Shown here one piece after another: positions 7,552 through 16,393 of a DNA stretch of 64,000 bases (positions are counted from its first letter, which is position 1; every line of letters starts with the position of its first letter). The notes below the pieces were generated by a model. The model was not told where the DNA came from. It made no database searches and saw only the letters and a program-made list of their open reading frames with translations. Source of the stretch: Lichenicoccus sp965213775 (GTDB taxonomy: Bacteria; Pseudomonadota; Alphaproteobacteria; Acetobacterales; Acetobacteraceae); contig CBDCAC010000004.1 in NCBI GenBank assembly GCA_965213775.1, positions 1,178,001 to 1,242,000 on the forward strand, read 5' to 3'. The position numbers and the translations under genes are program-made.

Positions 7552-9376
7552 GGGTCGGACCGGGCCCAGGTCGCGTCCGGGCGCCGGCCGGCGCCCGGAG
7601 CGCCGTCTCGGCGGCGTTGCGATCTCTCCCGGCATCGCCATCGGCCGGCCCGCGGCGCCGGGCGAGGCGCCGGTGCCGGTGACGAGGCACCGCATCGAGC
7701 CGGGCGCCGAGCAGGCCGAGGCGGACCGCCTGACCGACGCGGTGGCACGCTCGCTGCGGCAGCTCGAGAAGCTGAACATCCGTCTGGCCCTGCTTCCCGA
7801 GGAGACCCAGCACGAGATCGCGCCGCTGCTCGAGGCCTACCGGCAGATGCTCGGCCCGTCGCGGCTGCTGCGGGGGGCGTCGCGCCGGATCCACGACGAG
7901 CGCCTGAACGCCGAGGCGGCGGTCGCCGAGGAGGCGGAAGCGCTGTCGCTGCGGCTGCGTGATCAGTCCGGCGGCGCCTCCGACACCGAGGACGCCGCGG
8001 CGGCCATGCGACGCGCCGAGGAGGTGCGCGAGATCGGCCGCAGGCTGGTGCGAAACCTCACCCGCGCCCCGTTCCGCTCCTTCACCGCCATTCCGGTCGG
8101 TGCCGTGCTGCTGGCCGAGCAGCTGCGTCCGGCGGATGCGGCGCTGATCGATCCCTCGCGCGTTGCCGCCGTGGTCACCGACGAGGGCGGCGAGGCCGAC
8201 CACACCGCGATCATGCTGCGCGCACTCGGCATACCGGCGGTGATGGGCGTCTCGGGCATGACCGAGGCGGCGCGCTCGGCGGCGATGGTGATCGTCGACG
8301 GCTCCGCCGGCACGGTGGTGATCGACCCGACGCCGGCGACGCTGGCGAGCGCGCGCAGCGGCGTTGCGGCCTACGCGCGCGAGCGGCAGCGCTTCGCCCG
8401 GCTGCGCCGGCTGCCGGCCGAACTCTCCAGCGGCGAGCAGGTCGAGCTGCAGGCCAACCTCGAGCTGCCCACGGAGCTGCCGCTGATCGCGCAGTCGGGC
8501 GCCGCCGGCATCGGCCTGCTGCGCACCGAGTTCCTGTTCATCAACGCCGAGTTCCTGCCCGACGAGGCGGCGCAGGAGGCGGTCTACCGCGAGGTGATCG
8601 AGGCGATGGGGGCGGACTGCACCACCATCCGGGTGCTCGACTGGGGCGGCGAGAAGCAGAGCGAGGCGCTCGGCAATATCGGCTTCGCCCCGGGCGGCGG
8701 CGACCTCAACCCGGCACTCGGCCTGCGCGGTCTGCGCCTGCTGCTGCGTCATCCCGCGGTGCTGGAGACACAGCTCGCGGCCATCCTGCGCGCCTCCAGC
8801 GCCGGCCCGGTGCGGGTGATGCTGCCGATGGTCACCATCCTGGGCGAGCTGCGCGCGGCGCGCGCCATCTACGAGCGGGTGGCGAGGCGGCTGCGACGCA
8901 AGGGCGTCAAGCTGCCCGACAGGCTGCCGCCGCTCGGGGTGATGATCGAGACCCCGGCGGCCGCGATCGGCGCCGACGCGCTGGCGCTGGAGGCGGATTT
9001 CCTCGCCATCGGCACCAACGACCTGACGATGTACACGCTGGCGGTGGATCGTGCCTCGGCCGACGTCTCGGCACTCTACGACCCGCTGCACCCGGCGGTG
9101 ATCCGGCTGATCGCCGACACCACCGAGGCGGCGTTGCGCCTGCGCCGGCCGGTGTCGTGCTGCGGCGAGATGGCGGGCAACCCGCTGGTGATGCCGCTGC
9201 TGCTCGGGCTCGGGCTGCGCTCGTTCAGCATGAACGCTTCCGCGGTGCCGCGGGTCAAGCAGGCGGTGCGCGCGCTGAACCTCGACGAATGCCGTCGCTT
9301 CGCGAGGCGGGTGAGCGAGCAGACCGACCCGGAATCGGTGGCGAGGCTGGTCGCGGAGTTCGCCAAGGCGCACTAG
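7538..9376 (+). CDS. ptsI: Phosphoenolpyruvate-protein phosphotransferase, PTS enzyme I
   Basis: Transfers phosphate from PEP to HPr. ATG 7538 is preferred over an upstream ATG at 7487 because the start then overlaps the HPr stop by 14 bases, and the EI fold begins soon after with RLGGVAISPGIAIG. Of 612 residues, the phospho-His is in GGEADHTAIM (His about 222). The PEP-binding barrel shows GIGLLRTEFLF, VMIETPAAAIGAD, FLAIGTNDLTMYTLA and SCCGEMAGN (catalytic Cys about 542). There is no GAF or NtrY-like N-terminal domain, so it is the plain EI rather than EI-Ntr. It is last in the PTS cluster. Confidence 0.95.
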   Translation: MSRVEGRTGPRSRPGAGRRPERRLGGVAISPGIAIGRPAAPGEAPVPVTRHRIEPGAEQAEADRLTDAVARSLRQLEKLNIRLALLPEETQHEIAPLLEAYRQMLGPSRLLRGASRRIHDERLNAEAAVAEEAEALSLRLRDQSGGASDTEDAAAAMRRAEEVREIGRRLVRNLTRAPFRSFTAIPVGAVLLAEQLRPADAALIDPSRVAAVVTDEGGEADHTAIMLRALGIPAVMGVSGMTEAARSAAMVIVDGSAGTVVIDPTPATLASARSGVAAYARERQRFARLRRLPAELSSGEQVELQANLELPTELPLIAQSGAAGIGLLRTEFLFINAEFLPDEAAQEAVYREVIEAMGADCTTIRVLDWGGEKQSEALGNIGFAPGGGDLNPALGLRGLRLLLRHPAVLETQLAAILRASSAGPVRVMLPMVTILGELRAARAIYERVARRLRRKGVKLPDRLPPLGVMIETPAAAIGADALALEADFLAIGTNDLTMYTLAVDRASADVSALYDPLHPAVIRLIADTTEAALRLRRPVSCCGEMAGNPLVMPLLLGLGLRSFSMNASAVPRVKQAVRALNLDECRRFARRVSEQTDPESVARLVAEFAKAH

Positions 9377-9396
9377 CCCCGGCCGGACAGGCAGCC

Positions 9397-10833
9397 TCAG
9401 GCGGGCAGAAGGTCGCGGGCCAGGTCGGCGGCGACCTCTCGCGGCTGGTTGCTGACCTGCGGCAGCCCCATCAGCTCGCCATGCGTGCCGCGCGCCAGCG
9501 GACCCGCCACGAACAGCCGCTCCCAGGCCGCGCCGCCCGGCCGGATCACCCGGCTGCGACGATCGACCGAGATGCCGAGCGCCAGCGGGTCCGCCTCCAG
9601 CGCGCCGGCCTCGTGCAGCGCGCGCAGCACCGGATGCCGCTCGACCACCGAGCGGTGGCCGGGCCCGGTGCAGTTCACGATCGCGCCGACCTGCAGCGAG
9701 ATCCGGCTCGCCTCCGGGGTGCCGCGTGGATGCAGCACGACGTGCAGGCCGCTCTCCGCCTCGCTGGCCGAGAGCGGGGTCGCCGCCAGCAGCCTCAGGC
9801 CACCGGTCGCCAGCTCGCCCTGCACCACCCGGTCGATCTGCGGCGCCGACTGGTAGCGATGCACGTCCCAGAACGGACGGAGGTGGCGCAGCAGGCGCCG
9901 ACGCTCGGCCATCGGCAGGCTGTCCCAGACGATCCGCGCCTGGCTGCGCAGCGCGTCGATCACGTCCTCCCAGGGGCGGCCGAGCCGGGCCGCGTCGTCG
10001 ACCGCACCGCGCACGCGGCGCAGCAGCGCCAGCGCGCTCTCCGAGCCCGGCTGGTCGAAGCTGCCGTATCCCGACACCGGCTGCATCGTGCGCGGCCGCG
10101 GCAGCAGCCCGCGTCGCGAGACCGCCACGATGCGGCCGCGATGCCCGCGCGCGCGCAGGCTGGCGACGACGTCGCAGCCGGTCAGGCCGGTCCCGACCAC
10201 CAGCACCTCGGCGTCGCGCGGCAGCGGATCCAGCGCGCCGGGCCGCCACGGATCGGCGACCAGCCTCGCATCGCCGGCGAGCGGCCGCAGGAAGCGCGGC
10301 AGGTCCGGCGCCGTGTGGCTGACCGCGAGCACGAGCCGGTCGGCCTGCAGGGTATCGCCGTTGTCCAGCCGCACCGAGAAGCCCCGCGCCGCCGGCAATG
10401 CCGCGACCGCGCTCTGCCGCAGGTGGCGGAACTCGGCGCGCGCCGCGCGGATCGCCGCCTGCAGGGTGGCGTGCACGTACTGGCCGAACAGCGCACGGCG
10501 TGGAAACAGCCGCCCATCCGGCAGCACGCCCTCGGGATCCGCCTCCGGCATGCCCTGCGCCCGCAGCCAGGCGTCGAAATGCTCCGGCAGCTCCGGGAAC
10601 AGCGACATGCGGGCGGCCGCGACGTTGGTCCGGTGCACCGGGTCGACGGTGGCGTAGGCGAGCCCGGCGCCGAGCGTGGCGGCGGGCTCGACCAGCGTGA
10701 TCCGCACCGCCGGATCGTGGTCGCGCAGCAGGTGCAGGGTGCAGGCGGCGCCGGCCAGGCCACCGCCGATCACGACGATGTGGGGCGGCGCCGCTGCCGA
10801 GCCGATCGCTCGATCTGCCGTGGCGACGCTCAT
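9397..10833 (-). CDS. FAD/NAD(P)-binding protein, YdhS-type (COG4529)
   Basis: Flavoprotein of 478 residues with two dinucleotide-binding motifs: HIVVIGGGLAGAACTLHLL near the N-terminus (FAD) and EVLVVGTGLTGCDVVASL near residue 215 (NAD(P)). AGLAYATVDPVHRTNVAAARMSLFP and VNCTGPGHRS are typical of the uncharacterised YdhS-like family of predicted hydroxylases/oxidoreductases. There is no signal peptide. It converges on ptsI with a 20-base gap, and is divergent from the ccdA-like gene across about 200 bases. The true substrate is unknown. Confidence 0.8.
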   Translation of the reverse strand: MSVATADRAIGSAAAPPHIVVIGGGLAGAACTLHLLRDHDPAVRITLVEPAATLGAGLAYATVDPVHRTNVAAARMSLFPELPEHFDAWLRAQGMPEADPEGVLPDGRLFPRRALFGQYVHATLQAAIRAARAEFRHLRQSAVAALPAARGFSVRLDNGDTLQADRLVLAVSHTAPDLPRFLRPLAGDARLVADPWRPGALDPLPRDAEVLVVGTGLTGCDVVASLRARGHRGRIVAVSRRGLLPRPRTMQPVSGYGSFDQPGSESALALLRRVRGAVDDAARLGRPWEDVIDALRSQARIVWDSLPMAERRRLLRHLRPFWDVHRYQSAPQIDRVVQGELATGGLRLLAATPLSASEAESGLHVVLHPRGTPEASRISLQVGAIVNCTGPGHRSVVERHPVLRALHEAGALEADPLALGISVDRRSRVIRPGGAAWERLFVAGPLARGTHGELMGLPQVSNQPREVAADLARDLLPA

Positions 10834-11029
10834 CGGACCCGCACGAAGCCACCCATTCGCATGGGGCTACCCTACCATGCGGCCGCGCGCCACCTGCCGG
10901 CTTTTTGCCCGCCGCCGTAACCCGGCGGGGTGCTGCGCGAATATCCTCGGGCCATGCAGGCGCAGATGGGGCGCAGGTGCAGATGGGGCCGCAGATGGAG
11001 CCGATGACAGCCAGACCGCCAACACCAGG

Positions 11030-11740
11030 ATGCTCGCCGTGACCGCGCTGCTGCTCGCCCTGGCGGCGGGCGCCCTCACGGTGGCGGCCCCGTGCATCCT
11101 GCCGATGCTGCCGATCCTGCTCGGCGCGTCGGTCGGTCAGACCAGCCGCGCCCGCCCGGCCTTCATCACGCTGGGCTTCGTGCTGAGCTTCTCGGTGGTG
11201 GCGCTGCTGTTCGGCGCCTTCGCGCAGAGCCTCGGCGCGTCCCAGGAGGTGCTGCGGCAGGTTGCGATCGTGCTGCTGGTGCTGTTCGGCGCACTGATGA
11301 TCGTGCCGCGCCCGTTCGAGCTGCTCGCTTCCCGCCTGGGCGGCCTGATCAACCGTGCCGACGCGGTCGGGCGGCGCGCCGGCTCGGGAAACTGGGGCGG
11401 CTTCGTCCTCGGCGTCACGCTGGGCGTGGTCTGGACGCCGTGCGCCGGGCCGGTGCTCGGCTCCATCCTCACCGTCGTCGCGACCTCCGACCGGCTCGGC
11501 TGGTCGGCCCTGCTGCTGGTGGCCTACGCGGTCGGGGCCGGCGTGCCGATGCTCGCGATCGCCTATGGCGGCCAGTACGTGACCACGCGGGTACGCAGCA
11601 TCGTCCGCTACGCGCACCGTCTGCAGCAGGCCTTCGGGGTGGTCGTGATCCTGATCGCGGTGGCGCTGTACTACCAGTACGACACCCTGGTGACGGTCTG
11701 GCTCGCCAACTTCTATCCCAACGCCAACCTGGGACTGTGA
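11030..11740 (+). CDS. ccdA: CcdA-like thiol:disulfide transmembrane electron carrier
   Basis: Six-helix inner membrane protein of the CcdA/DsbD-beta family that passes electrons from cytoplasmic thioredoxin to periplasmic thiols. Start ATG 11030 (MLAVTALLLALAAG) gives 236 residues and puts the first helix at the N-terminus. Both redox cysteines are seen in the expected contexts, APCILP in helix 1 and TPCAGP in helix 4. One base separates it from a thioredoxin-like protein with a CINC motif, so the two look like the halves of a DipZ. The family also serves cytochrome c maturation, but no ccm genes are nearby. Confidence 0.9.
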   Translation: MLAVTALLLALAAGALTVAAPCILPMLPILLGASVGQTSRARPAFITLGFVLSFSVVALLFGAFAQSLGASQEVLRQVAIVLLVLFGALMIVPRPFELLASRLGGLINRADAVGRRAGSGNWGGFVLGVTLGVVWTPCAGPVLGSILTVVATSDRLGWSALLLVAYAVGAGVPMLAIAYGGQYVTTRVRSIVRYAHRLQQAFGVVVILIAVALYYQYDTLVTVWLANFYPNANLGL

Positions 11741-11741
11741 C

Positions 11742-12728
11742 ATGCCCCTGACCCGACGTGCCGCCTTGCTGAGCGCCGCCGCAGGCGGGCTGCCCTGGAC
11801 CGGACCTGCCCGCGCCGCGGGCGACGCGACGGCGGGCGAGGGCCTCGCCGACTACGGCCCCGCGCCCGAGTTCACCGGCATCACCGGCTGGCTGAACTCG
11901 CCGCCGCTGACCATGGCGGCGCTGCGCGGCAAGGTGGTGCTGATCGATTTCTGGACCTACTCCTGCATCAACTGCCTGCGCACCCTGCCCTACGTCACCC
12001 GGTGGTACGACAGCTACCGGTCGCGCGGGCTGGTGGTGGTGGGAGTGCACACGCCGGAGTTCGGCTTCGAGCGCATCGCCGCCAACGTGCGGACCGCGAT
12101 CCAGCGGTTCGGCATCCACTATCCGGTGGCCCAGGACAACGGCTACGCCACCTGGCGCGCCTACGGCAACCAGTTCTGGCCGGCGGAGTACCTGGTCGAT
12201 CGCGACGGCCGCGTGGTGCTGAAGCATTTCGGCGAAGGCCGCTACGACGAGACCGAGAACGCGATCCGCTCGCTGCTCGCCGCCGGTCCCGCGGTGGCGG
12301 CGGAGAACGGCGCCGACCTGTCGCGCATCGCCACGCCGGAGATGTATTTCGGCCTGGCGCGGGTGCAGATGCTGGCGAGCCCGGAGCCGCCGCGTCGCGG
12401 TGCCGCGCGCTACAGCGTGCCCGCCCCGCTGCCGGGCAACCGCTTCGCCCTGATGGGCACCTGGGACCTGTCGGACCAGACCGCGACGCTCGCCCAGGGT
12501 GCGGGCGCAGTGGCGCTGAAGTTCCGCGCCGGCAAGGTGTTCATGGTCGCGAGCAGTCCCACCCCGGTCACCGTCTCGGTCACCGTGGACGGTCGGCCGC
12601 AGCCGCCGGTGACGGTGCGGGAGAGCCGCCTCTACACGCTGTTCGACAGCAAGGACTACGGCGATCACGCGCTGCGCCTGTCGATACCGCAGGCGGGCCT
12701 GCAGGCCTTCACCTTCACGTTCGGATAG
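11742..12728 (+). CDS. Exported thioredoxin-like protein, DipZ C-terminal type
   Basis: Predicted periplasmic redox protein of 328 residues. It begins with a signal peptide (MPLTRRAALLSAAAGG, cleavage near ARAAG). A redoxin domain has DFWTYSCINCLRTLPYV, the Cys-Ile-Asn-Cys active site typical of DipZ, and GVHTPEFGFERIAANV. The C-terminal ~120 residues form a beta-rich domain (RFALMGTWDLSDQTATL) like the carbohydrate-binding-like module at the DipZ C-terminus. It starts one base after the ccdA-like gene, which should supply its electrons. The substrate may be oxidised periplasmic or lipid hydroperoxide targets; that is inference. Confidence 0.85.
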   Translation: MPLTRRAALLSAAAGGLPWTGPARAAGDATAGEGLADYGPAPEFTGITGWLNSPPLTMAALRGKVVLIDFWTYSCINCLRTLPYVTRWYDSYRSRGLVVVGVHTPEFGFERIAANVRTAIQRFGIHYPVAQDNGYATWRAYGNQFWPAEYLVDRDGRVVLKHFGEGRYDETENAIRSLLAAGPAVAAENGADLSRIATPEMYFGLARVQMLASPEPPRRGAARYSVPAPLPGNRFALMGTWDLSDQTATLAQGAGAVALKFRAGKVFMVASSPTPVTVSVTVDGRPQPPVTVRESRLYTLFDSKDYGDHALRLSIPQAGLQAFTFTFG

Positions 12729-12866
12729 GTGGCACGTTCGGACAGCTGGCGGCGCTCTGGGTTTGTGCGTCCGGCCCTGCCGGGGTAGATGGCAGGCCGA
12801 CTTCCAGACGCACCGCTAGCTGGCGCATGATCGGACCGATCCCCTGCGCCGCGAAGGCCCGCCCGC

Positions 12867-14471
12867 ATGAGCTCCGCCGCCGACACTGGCCCCGACCCCG
12901 ATATCGTGCCGATCCGCCGCGCGCTGATCTCGGTCTCCGACAAGACCGGGCTCGCGGCACTTGGGGCCGCACTGCTGCGTCACGGCGCGGAGCTGCTCTC
13001 CACCGGCGGCTCGGCGAGGGCGCTGCGCGAGGCCGGGTTGCCGGTCAAGGAGGTTTCCGCGCATAGCGGCTTCCCCGAGATCCTCGACGGGCGGCTCAAG
13101 ACCCTGGTGCCGCAGATCCATGGCGGCATCCTCGGGCGTCGCGATCTCGCGTCGCACCGGTCGCAGATGGCGGAGCACGACATCGCGCCGATCGACCTGG
13201 TGTGCGTCAACCTCTACCCGTTCGAGGCGGCGGTGGCCTCGGGCGCATCGTCGGCCGAGTGCATCGAGACCATCGATATCGGCGGCCCGGCGCTGATCCG
13301 CGCGGCGGCGAAGAACCACGCCCACGTCGCCGTGCTCACCGAGCCCGCGCAGTACGACGCCCTGATCGAGACGCTGGGGGCGCTCGGCGGCACCACCCGG
13401 GCCGACCGCAGGGCCTGGGCCGGCGCCGCCTACGCGCGCAGCTGCGCCTATGACGGGGCGATCGCGAGCTGGTTCGCGCGCGAGCGCGGCGACCCGCTGC
13501 CGCGCCGCCTGAGCCTGTCCGGGACGCGCGCCGAGCTCCTGCGCTACGGCGAGAACCCGCATCAGTCGGCCGCCTTCTACCTCGACGGCAGCGACCGGCC
13601 CGGCATCGCCACCGCGCGCCAGATGCAGGGCAAGGCGCTGTCGTACAACAACCTCAACGACACCGACGCCGCCTTCGAGCTCGCCTGCGAGTTCGAGCAG
13701 CCGTCGGTCGCGATCGTCAAGCACGCCAACCCGTGTGGCGTCGCCACCGCCGCCAGCCAGGAGGCGGCCTGGGAGCTGGCGCTGCGCTGCGATCCGGTCT
13801 CCGCGTTCGGCGGGGTGGTGGCGCTGAACCGCACCCTGGACGAGGCGACCGCATCGAGGATCGCCGCGATCTTCACCGAGGTGATCGTGGCGCCGGACGC
13901 GACCGAGGCCGCGCGCGCTATCCTCGCCGGCAAGAAGAACCTGCGCCTGCTGCTGACCGGCGGCCTCGCCGATCCCGCCGCGGGCGGGCTGACGCTGCGC
14001 TCGGTGGCCGGCGGCTTCCTGGTGCAGGACCGCGATGCCGGCCGCCTCGACGGCTCGATGCTCAAGGTGGTGACGCGGCGGGCGCCGACCGGCCGCGAGC
14101 TGTCCGACCTGGTGTTCGCGTTCCGGGTCTGCAAGCACGTGAAGTCGAACGCGATCGTCTATGCCCGCGACGACGCCACCGTCGGCATCGGCGCGGGACA
14201 GATGAGCCGGGTGGATGCGGCGCGCATCGCCGCCGGCAAGAGCGAGCAGGCGGGCCAGGCCGCCGGCCTCGACGAGCCGCTCAGCCGCGGCAGCGTGGCG
14301 GCGTCGGACGCGTTCTTCCCGTTCGCCGATGGCCTGCAGGCGGTCATCGCCGCCGGCGCCACCGCCGTGATCCAGCCGGGCGGGTCGATCCGCGACGCCG
14401 AGGTGGTCGCCGCCGCCGACGCGGCCGGGGTCGCGATGGTGTTCACCGGCATGCGGCATTTCCGCCATTGA
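12867..14471 (+). CDS. purH: Bifunctional AICAR transformylase/IMP cyclohydrolase
   Basis: Catalyses the last two steps of de novo purine synthesis in the cytoplasm, giving IMP from AICAR. At 534 residues it is full length. The N-terminal MGS-like cyclohydrolase domain shows RALISVSDKTGLAALG, STGGSARAL and DGRLKTLVPQIHGG. The transformylase domain has LRYGENPHQSAAFY, AIVKHANPCGVA, SDAFFPFADGLQ and the C-terminal VIQPGGSIRD. The start is ATG 12867. Its stop overlaps the TTG of the next gene (TTGA), so the aminotransferase is probably coupled to it. Confidence 0.97.
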   Translation: MSSAADTGPDPDIVPIRRALISVSDKTGLAALGAALLRHGAELLSTGGSARALREAGLPVKEVSAHSGFPEILDGRLKTLVPQIHGGILGRRDLASHRSQMAEHDIAPIDLVCVNLYPFEAAVASGASSAECIETIDIGGPALIRAAAKNHAHVAVLTEPAQYDALIETLGALGGTTRADRRAWAGAAYARSCAYDGAIASWFARERGDPLPRRLSLSGTRAELLRYGENPHQSAAFYLDGSDRPGIATARQMQGKALSYNNLNDTDAAFELACEFEQPSVAIVKHANPCGVATAASQEAAWELALRCDPVSAFGGVVALNRTLDEATASRIAAIFTEVIVAPDATEAARAILAGKKNLRLLLTGGLADPAAGGLTLRSVAGGFLVQDRDAGRLDGSMLKVVTRRAPTGRELSDLVFAFRVCKHVKSNAIVYARDDATVGIGAGQMSRVDAARIAAGKSEQAGQAAGLDEPLSRGSVAASDAFFPFADGLQAVIAAGATAVIQPGGSIRDAEVVAAADAAGVAMVFTGMRHFRH

Positions 14472-15670
14472 ACCGCATCCAGGCCGCGGCGCCGGCTGCC
14501 TACCCGACCTCCGCCCGCCCCTCGATGCAGGGGCTGCAGGGCTCGCTGATCCGCACGGTCTCCGCCGAGGGTGCGGCGGTGCCGGACGTGATCCCGCTCT
14601 GGTTCGGCGAGCCCGACGAGGTCACCCCCGGCTTCATCCGCGAGGCGGCCAAGCGGGCGCTGGATGAGGGGCAGACCTTCTACAACTCCAACTTCGGCAT
14701 CGCCCCGCTGCGCGAGGCGATCGCCACCTACCAGACGGGCCTGGGCCGCGGCGCCGCCTTCGAGCGCATCTGCGTCACCGCGTCGGGCGTGAACGCGGTC
14801 ATGCTGGTCTGCCAGGCGCTGCTGGAGCCGGGCGACCGGGTGGTCGTGCCCGAGCCCTGCTGGCCCAACCTCGCCGGCATCCCGCGGGTGATGGGTGCCG
14901 AGGTCAGCACCGTGCCGCTGCGGCTGGATGCCGGCGCGAGCTGGTCGATCGACATGGACGCGCTGCTGGCGGCACTGTCGCCGGCGACCCGCATGGTGAT
15001 TCTGAACGCGCCGGCGAACCCGACCGGCTGGATGCTGACCCGACCCGACCAGGAGATCCTGCTGGCGCATTGCCGGCGCCACGGCATCTGGATCCTCGCC
15101 GACGACGTCTATGAGCGGCTGGTGTTCGAGGGGCCGGCGTCGCCCTCGTTCCTCGACATCGCCACCGACGAGGATCGCGTGATCGGGATCAACTCGTTCT
15201 CCAAGAGCTGGGCGATGACCGGCTGGCGGCTCGGCTGGATCACCGCGCCGGTGCCGCTGATGGCGGCACTGGGCAAGATCAGCGAGTTCAACGTCTCCTG
15301 CGCGCCGCCCTTCGTGCAGCATGCCGGCATCGCGGCCATCGAGGCCGGCGAGCCGTTCATCGCCGCCAGCGTCGCGCGCTACCGCGCGATGCGCGACCTG
15401 GCCTGCGCCCGGCTGGGCGCCATCCCCGGGGTCAGCGTGCCGGTTCCGGGAGGCGCGATGTACTGCTTCTTCGCGGTCTCCGGCTGCACCGACAGCGTGG
15501 CCCTGGCCCGCCGGCTGCTGCACGAGGCGCGCGTCGGGCTGGCGCCGGGCCTCGCCTTCGGGCCGACCGGGGAGGGCTGCCTGAGGCTGTGCTTCGCGGT
15601 CGGGCGCGAACGGCTGGAGCAGGCCTGCAGCCGTATCGAGAGTCATCTCGGGAGGCGCGACGATGGCTGA
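14468..15670 (+). CDS. Class I/II PLP-dependent aminotransferase, aspartate aminotransferase family
   Basis: Fold type I aminotransferase, about 400 residues. The frame begins at TTG 14468, overlapping the purH stop; ATG 14525 (MQGLQGSLIRTV) is an alternative and either leaves the domain complete. Visible are FYNSNFGIAPLREAI, VVVPEPCWPNLAG, NAPANPTGWM, DDVYERLVFEG and the PLP lysine in NSFSKSWAMTGWRLGW. It is close to the pyridoxal-dependent aspartate/aromatic aminotransferases; the substrate cannot be read off. It overlaps lolA by eight bases at its 3' end. Confidence 0.88.
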   Translation: MNRIQAAAPAAYPTSARPSMQGLQGSLIRTVSAEGAAVPDVIPLWFGEPDEVTPGFIREAAKRALDEGQTFYNSNFGIAPLREAIATYQTGLGRGAAFERICVTASGVNAVMLVCQALLEPGDRVVVPEPCWPNLAGIPRVMGAEVSTVPLRLDAGASWSIDMDALLAALSPATRMVILNAPANPTGWMLTRPDQEILLAHCRRHGIWILADDVYERLVFEGPASPSFLDIATDEDRVIGINSFSKSWAMTGWRLGWITAPVPLMAALGKISEFNVSCAPPFVQHAGIAAIEAGEPFIAASVARYRAMRDLACARLGAIPGVSVPVPGGAMYCFFAVSGCTDSVALARRLLHEARVGLAPGLAFGPTGEGCLRLCFAVGRERLEQACSRIESHLGRRDDG

Positions 15671-16331
15671 GCGGCCGATCCGGCAGGGGGTGTGGGCCAC
15701 GCTCCTCGGCCTGTCGCTGGCCTCGACGGCCATGGGCGCGCGGGCTCAGGTCCCGGTGCAGACACAGCCGGAGGCGCCGGCCGCGGCCGCGCTGTCGCCG
15801 GCGGATCGCGGCTGGGTGCAGCGCCTGCAGGCGACGCTGGGCGCGATCACCACGCTCCGCGCGCGCTTCCTGCAGATCGCCCCGGACGGCCGCACCACCC
15901 AGGGCAGGGTCTGGCTCGACCGTCCGGGACGGATGCGCTTCGAGTACGACAAGCCGAGCCCGCTGCTGCTGGTCGCCGGCGGCGGCAAGATGGTGTTCAA
16001 CGACAGCCAGCTGAAGCAGACCACCACCCTGCCGCTGGAGAAGACCCCGGTCGGGCTGCTGCTGCGGCCGCAGCTCACGCTGTCCGGCGACGTCACGGTC
16101 ACCGGCTTCGAGCACGCGGACGGCCAGCTGCAGCTCACCCTGGTGCGCACCGCATCACCCGGCGACGGCAGCCTGACGTTGATCTTCTCCGAGCAGCCGC
16201 TGGCGCTGCGCTCCTGGAGCGTGATCGACGCGCAGGGCCGGCAGACCCGCGTCGATCTGTTCGACATCGTGCTGGGCGGGGCCCTGCCGCAGGGCCTGTT
16301 CAACACCGCGATCGGCGAACAGGATCGCTGA
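15663..16331 (+). CDS. lolA: Outer-membrane lipoprotein carrier protein
   Basis: Periplasmic chaperone that takes lipoproteins from LolCDE to the outer membrane. The 222-residue protein starts with a signal peptide (GVWATLLGLSLASTAMGARAQ). The family core follows: WVQRLQATLGAITTLRARFLQ, GRVWLDRPGRMRFEYDKPSPLLLVAGG, and a C-terminal DLFDIVLGGALPQGLF. Its ATG lies inside the end of the aminotransferase gene (8-base overlap), so it is probably the third gene of a purH operon. A dispersed regulator is not seen. Confidence 0.93.
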   Translation: MAERPIRQGVWATLLGLSLASTAMGARAQVPVQTQPEAPAAAALSPADRGWVQRLQATLGAITTLRARFLQIAPDGRTTQGRVWLDRPGRMRFEYDKPSPLLLVAGGGKMVFNDSQLKQTTTLPLEKTPVGLLLRPQLTLSGDVTVTGFEHADGQLQLTLVRTASPGDGSLTLIFSEQPLALRSWSVIDAQGRQTRVDLFDIVLGGALPQGLFNTAIGEQDR

Positions 16332-16393
16332 GAGGCGGAGAGCCGCAGGATTTTCTTCAAATCTTCACTCCTCTTGTCCAAGATGGCGGAGAG

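Noticed and set aside
7421..11743. 1,440-residue open frame on the minus strand
   Set aside because: It is antisense to EIIA, HPr, EI and ccdA, which have clear family motifs. Its own product is rich in Arg, Gln and His without domain signals, as expected from the opposite strand of GC-rich genes. Only the FAD/NAD(P) protein of another minus frame is real here.
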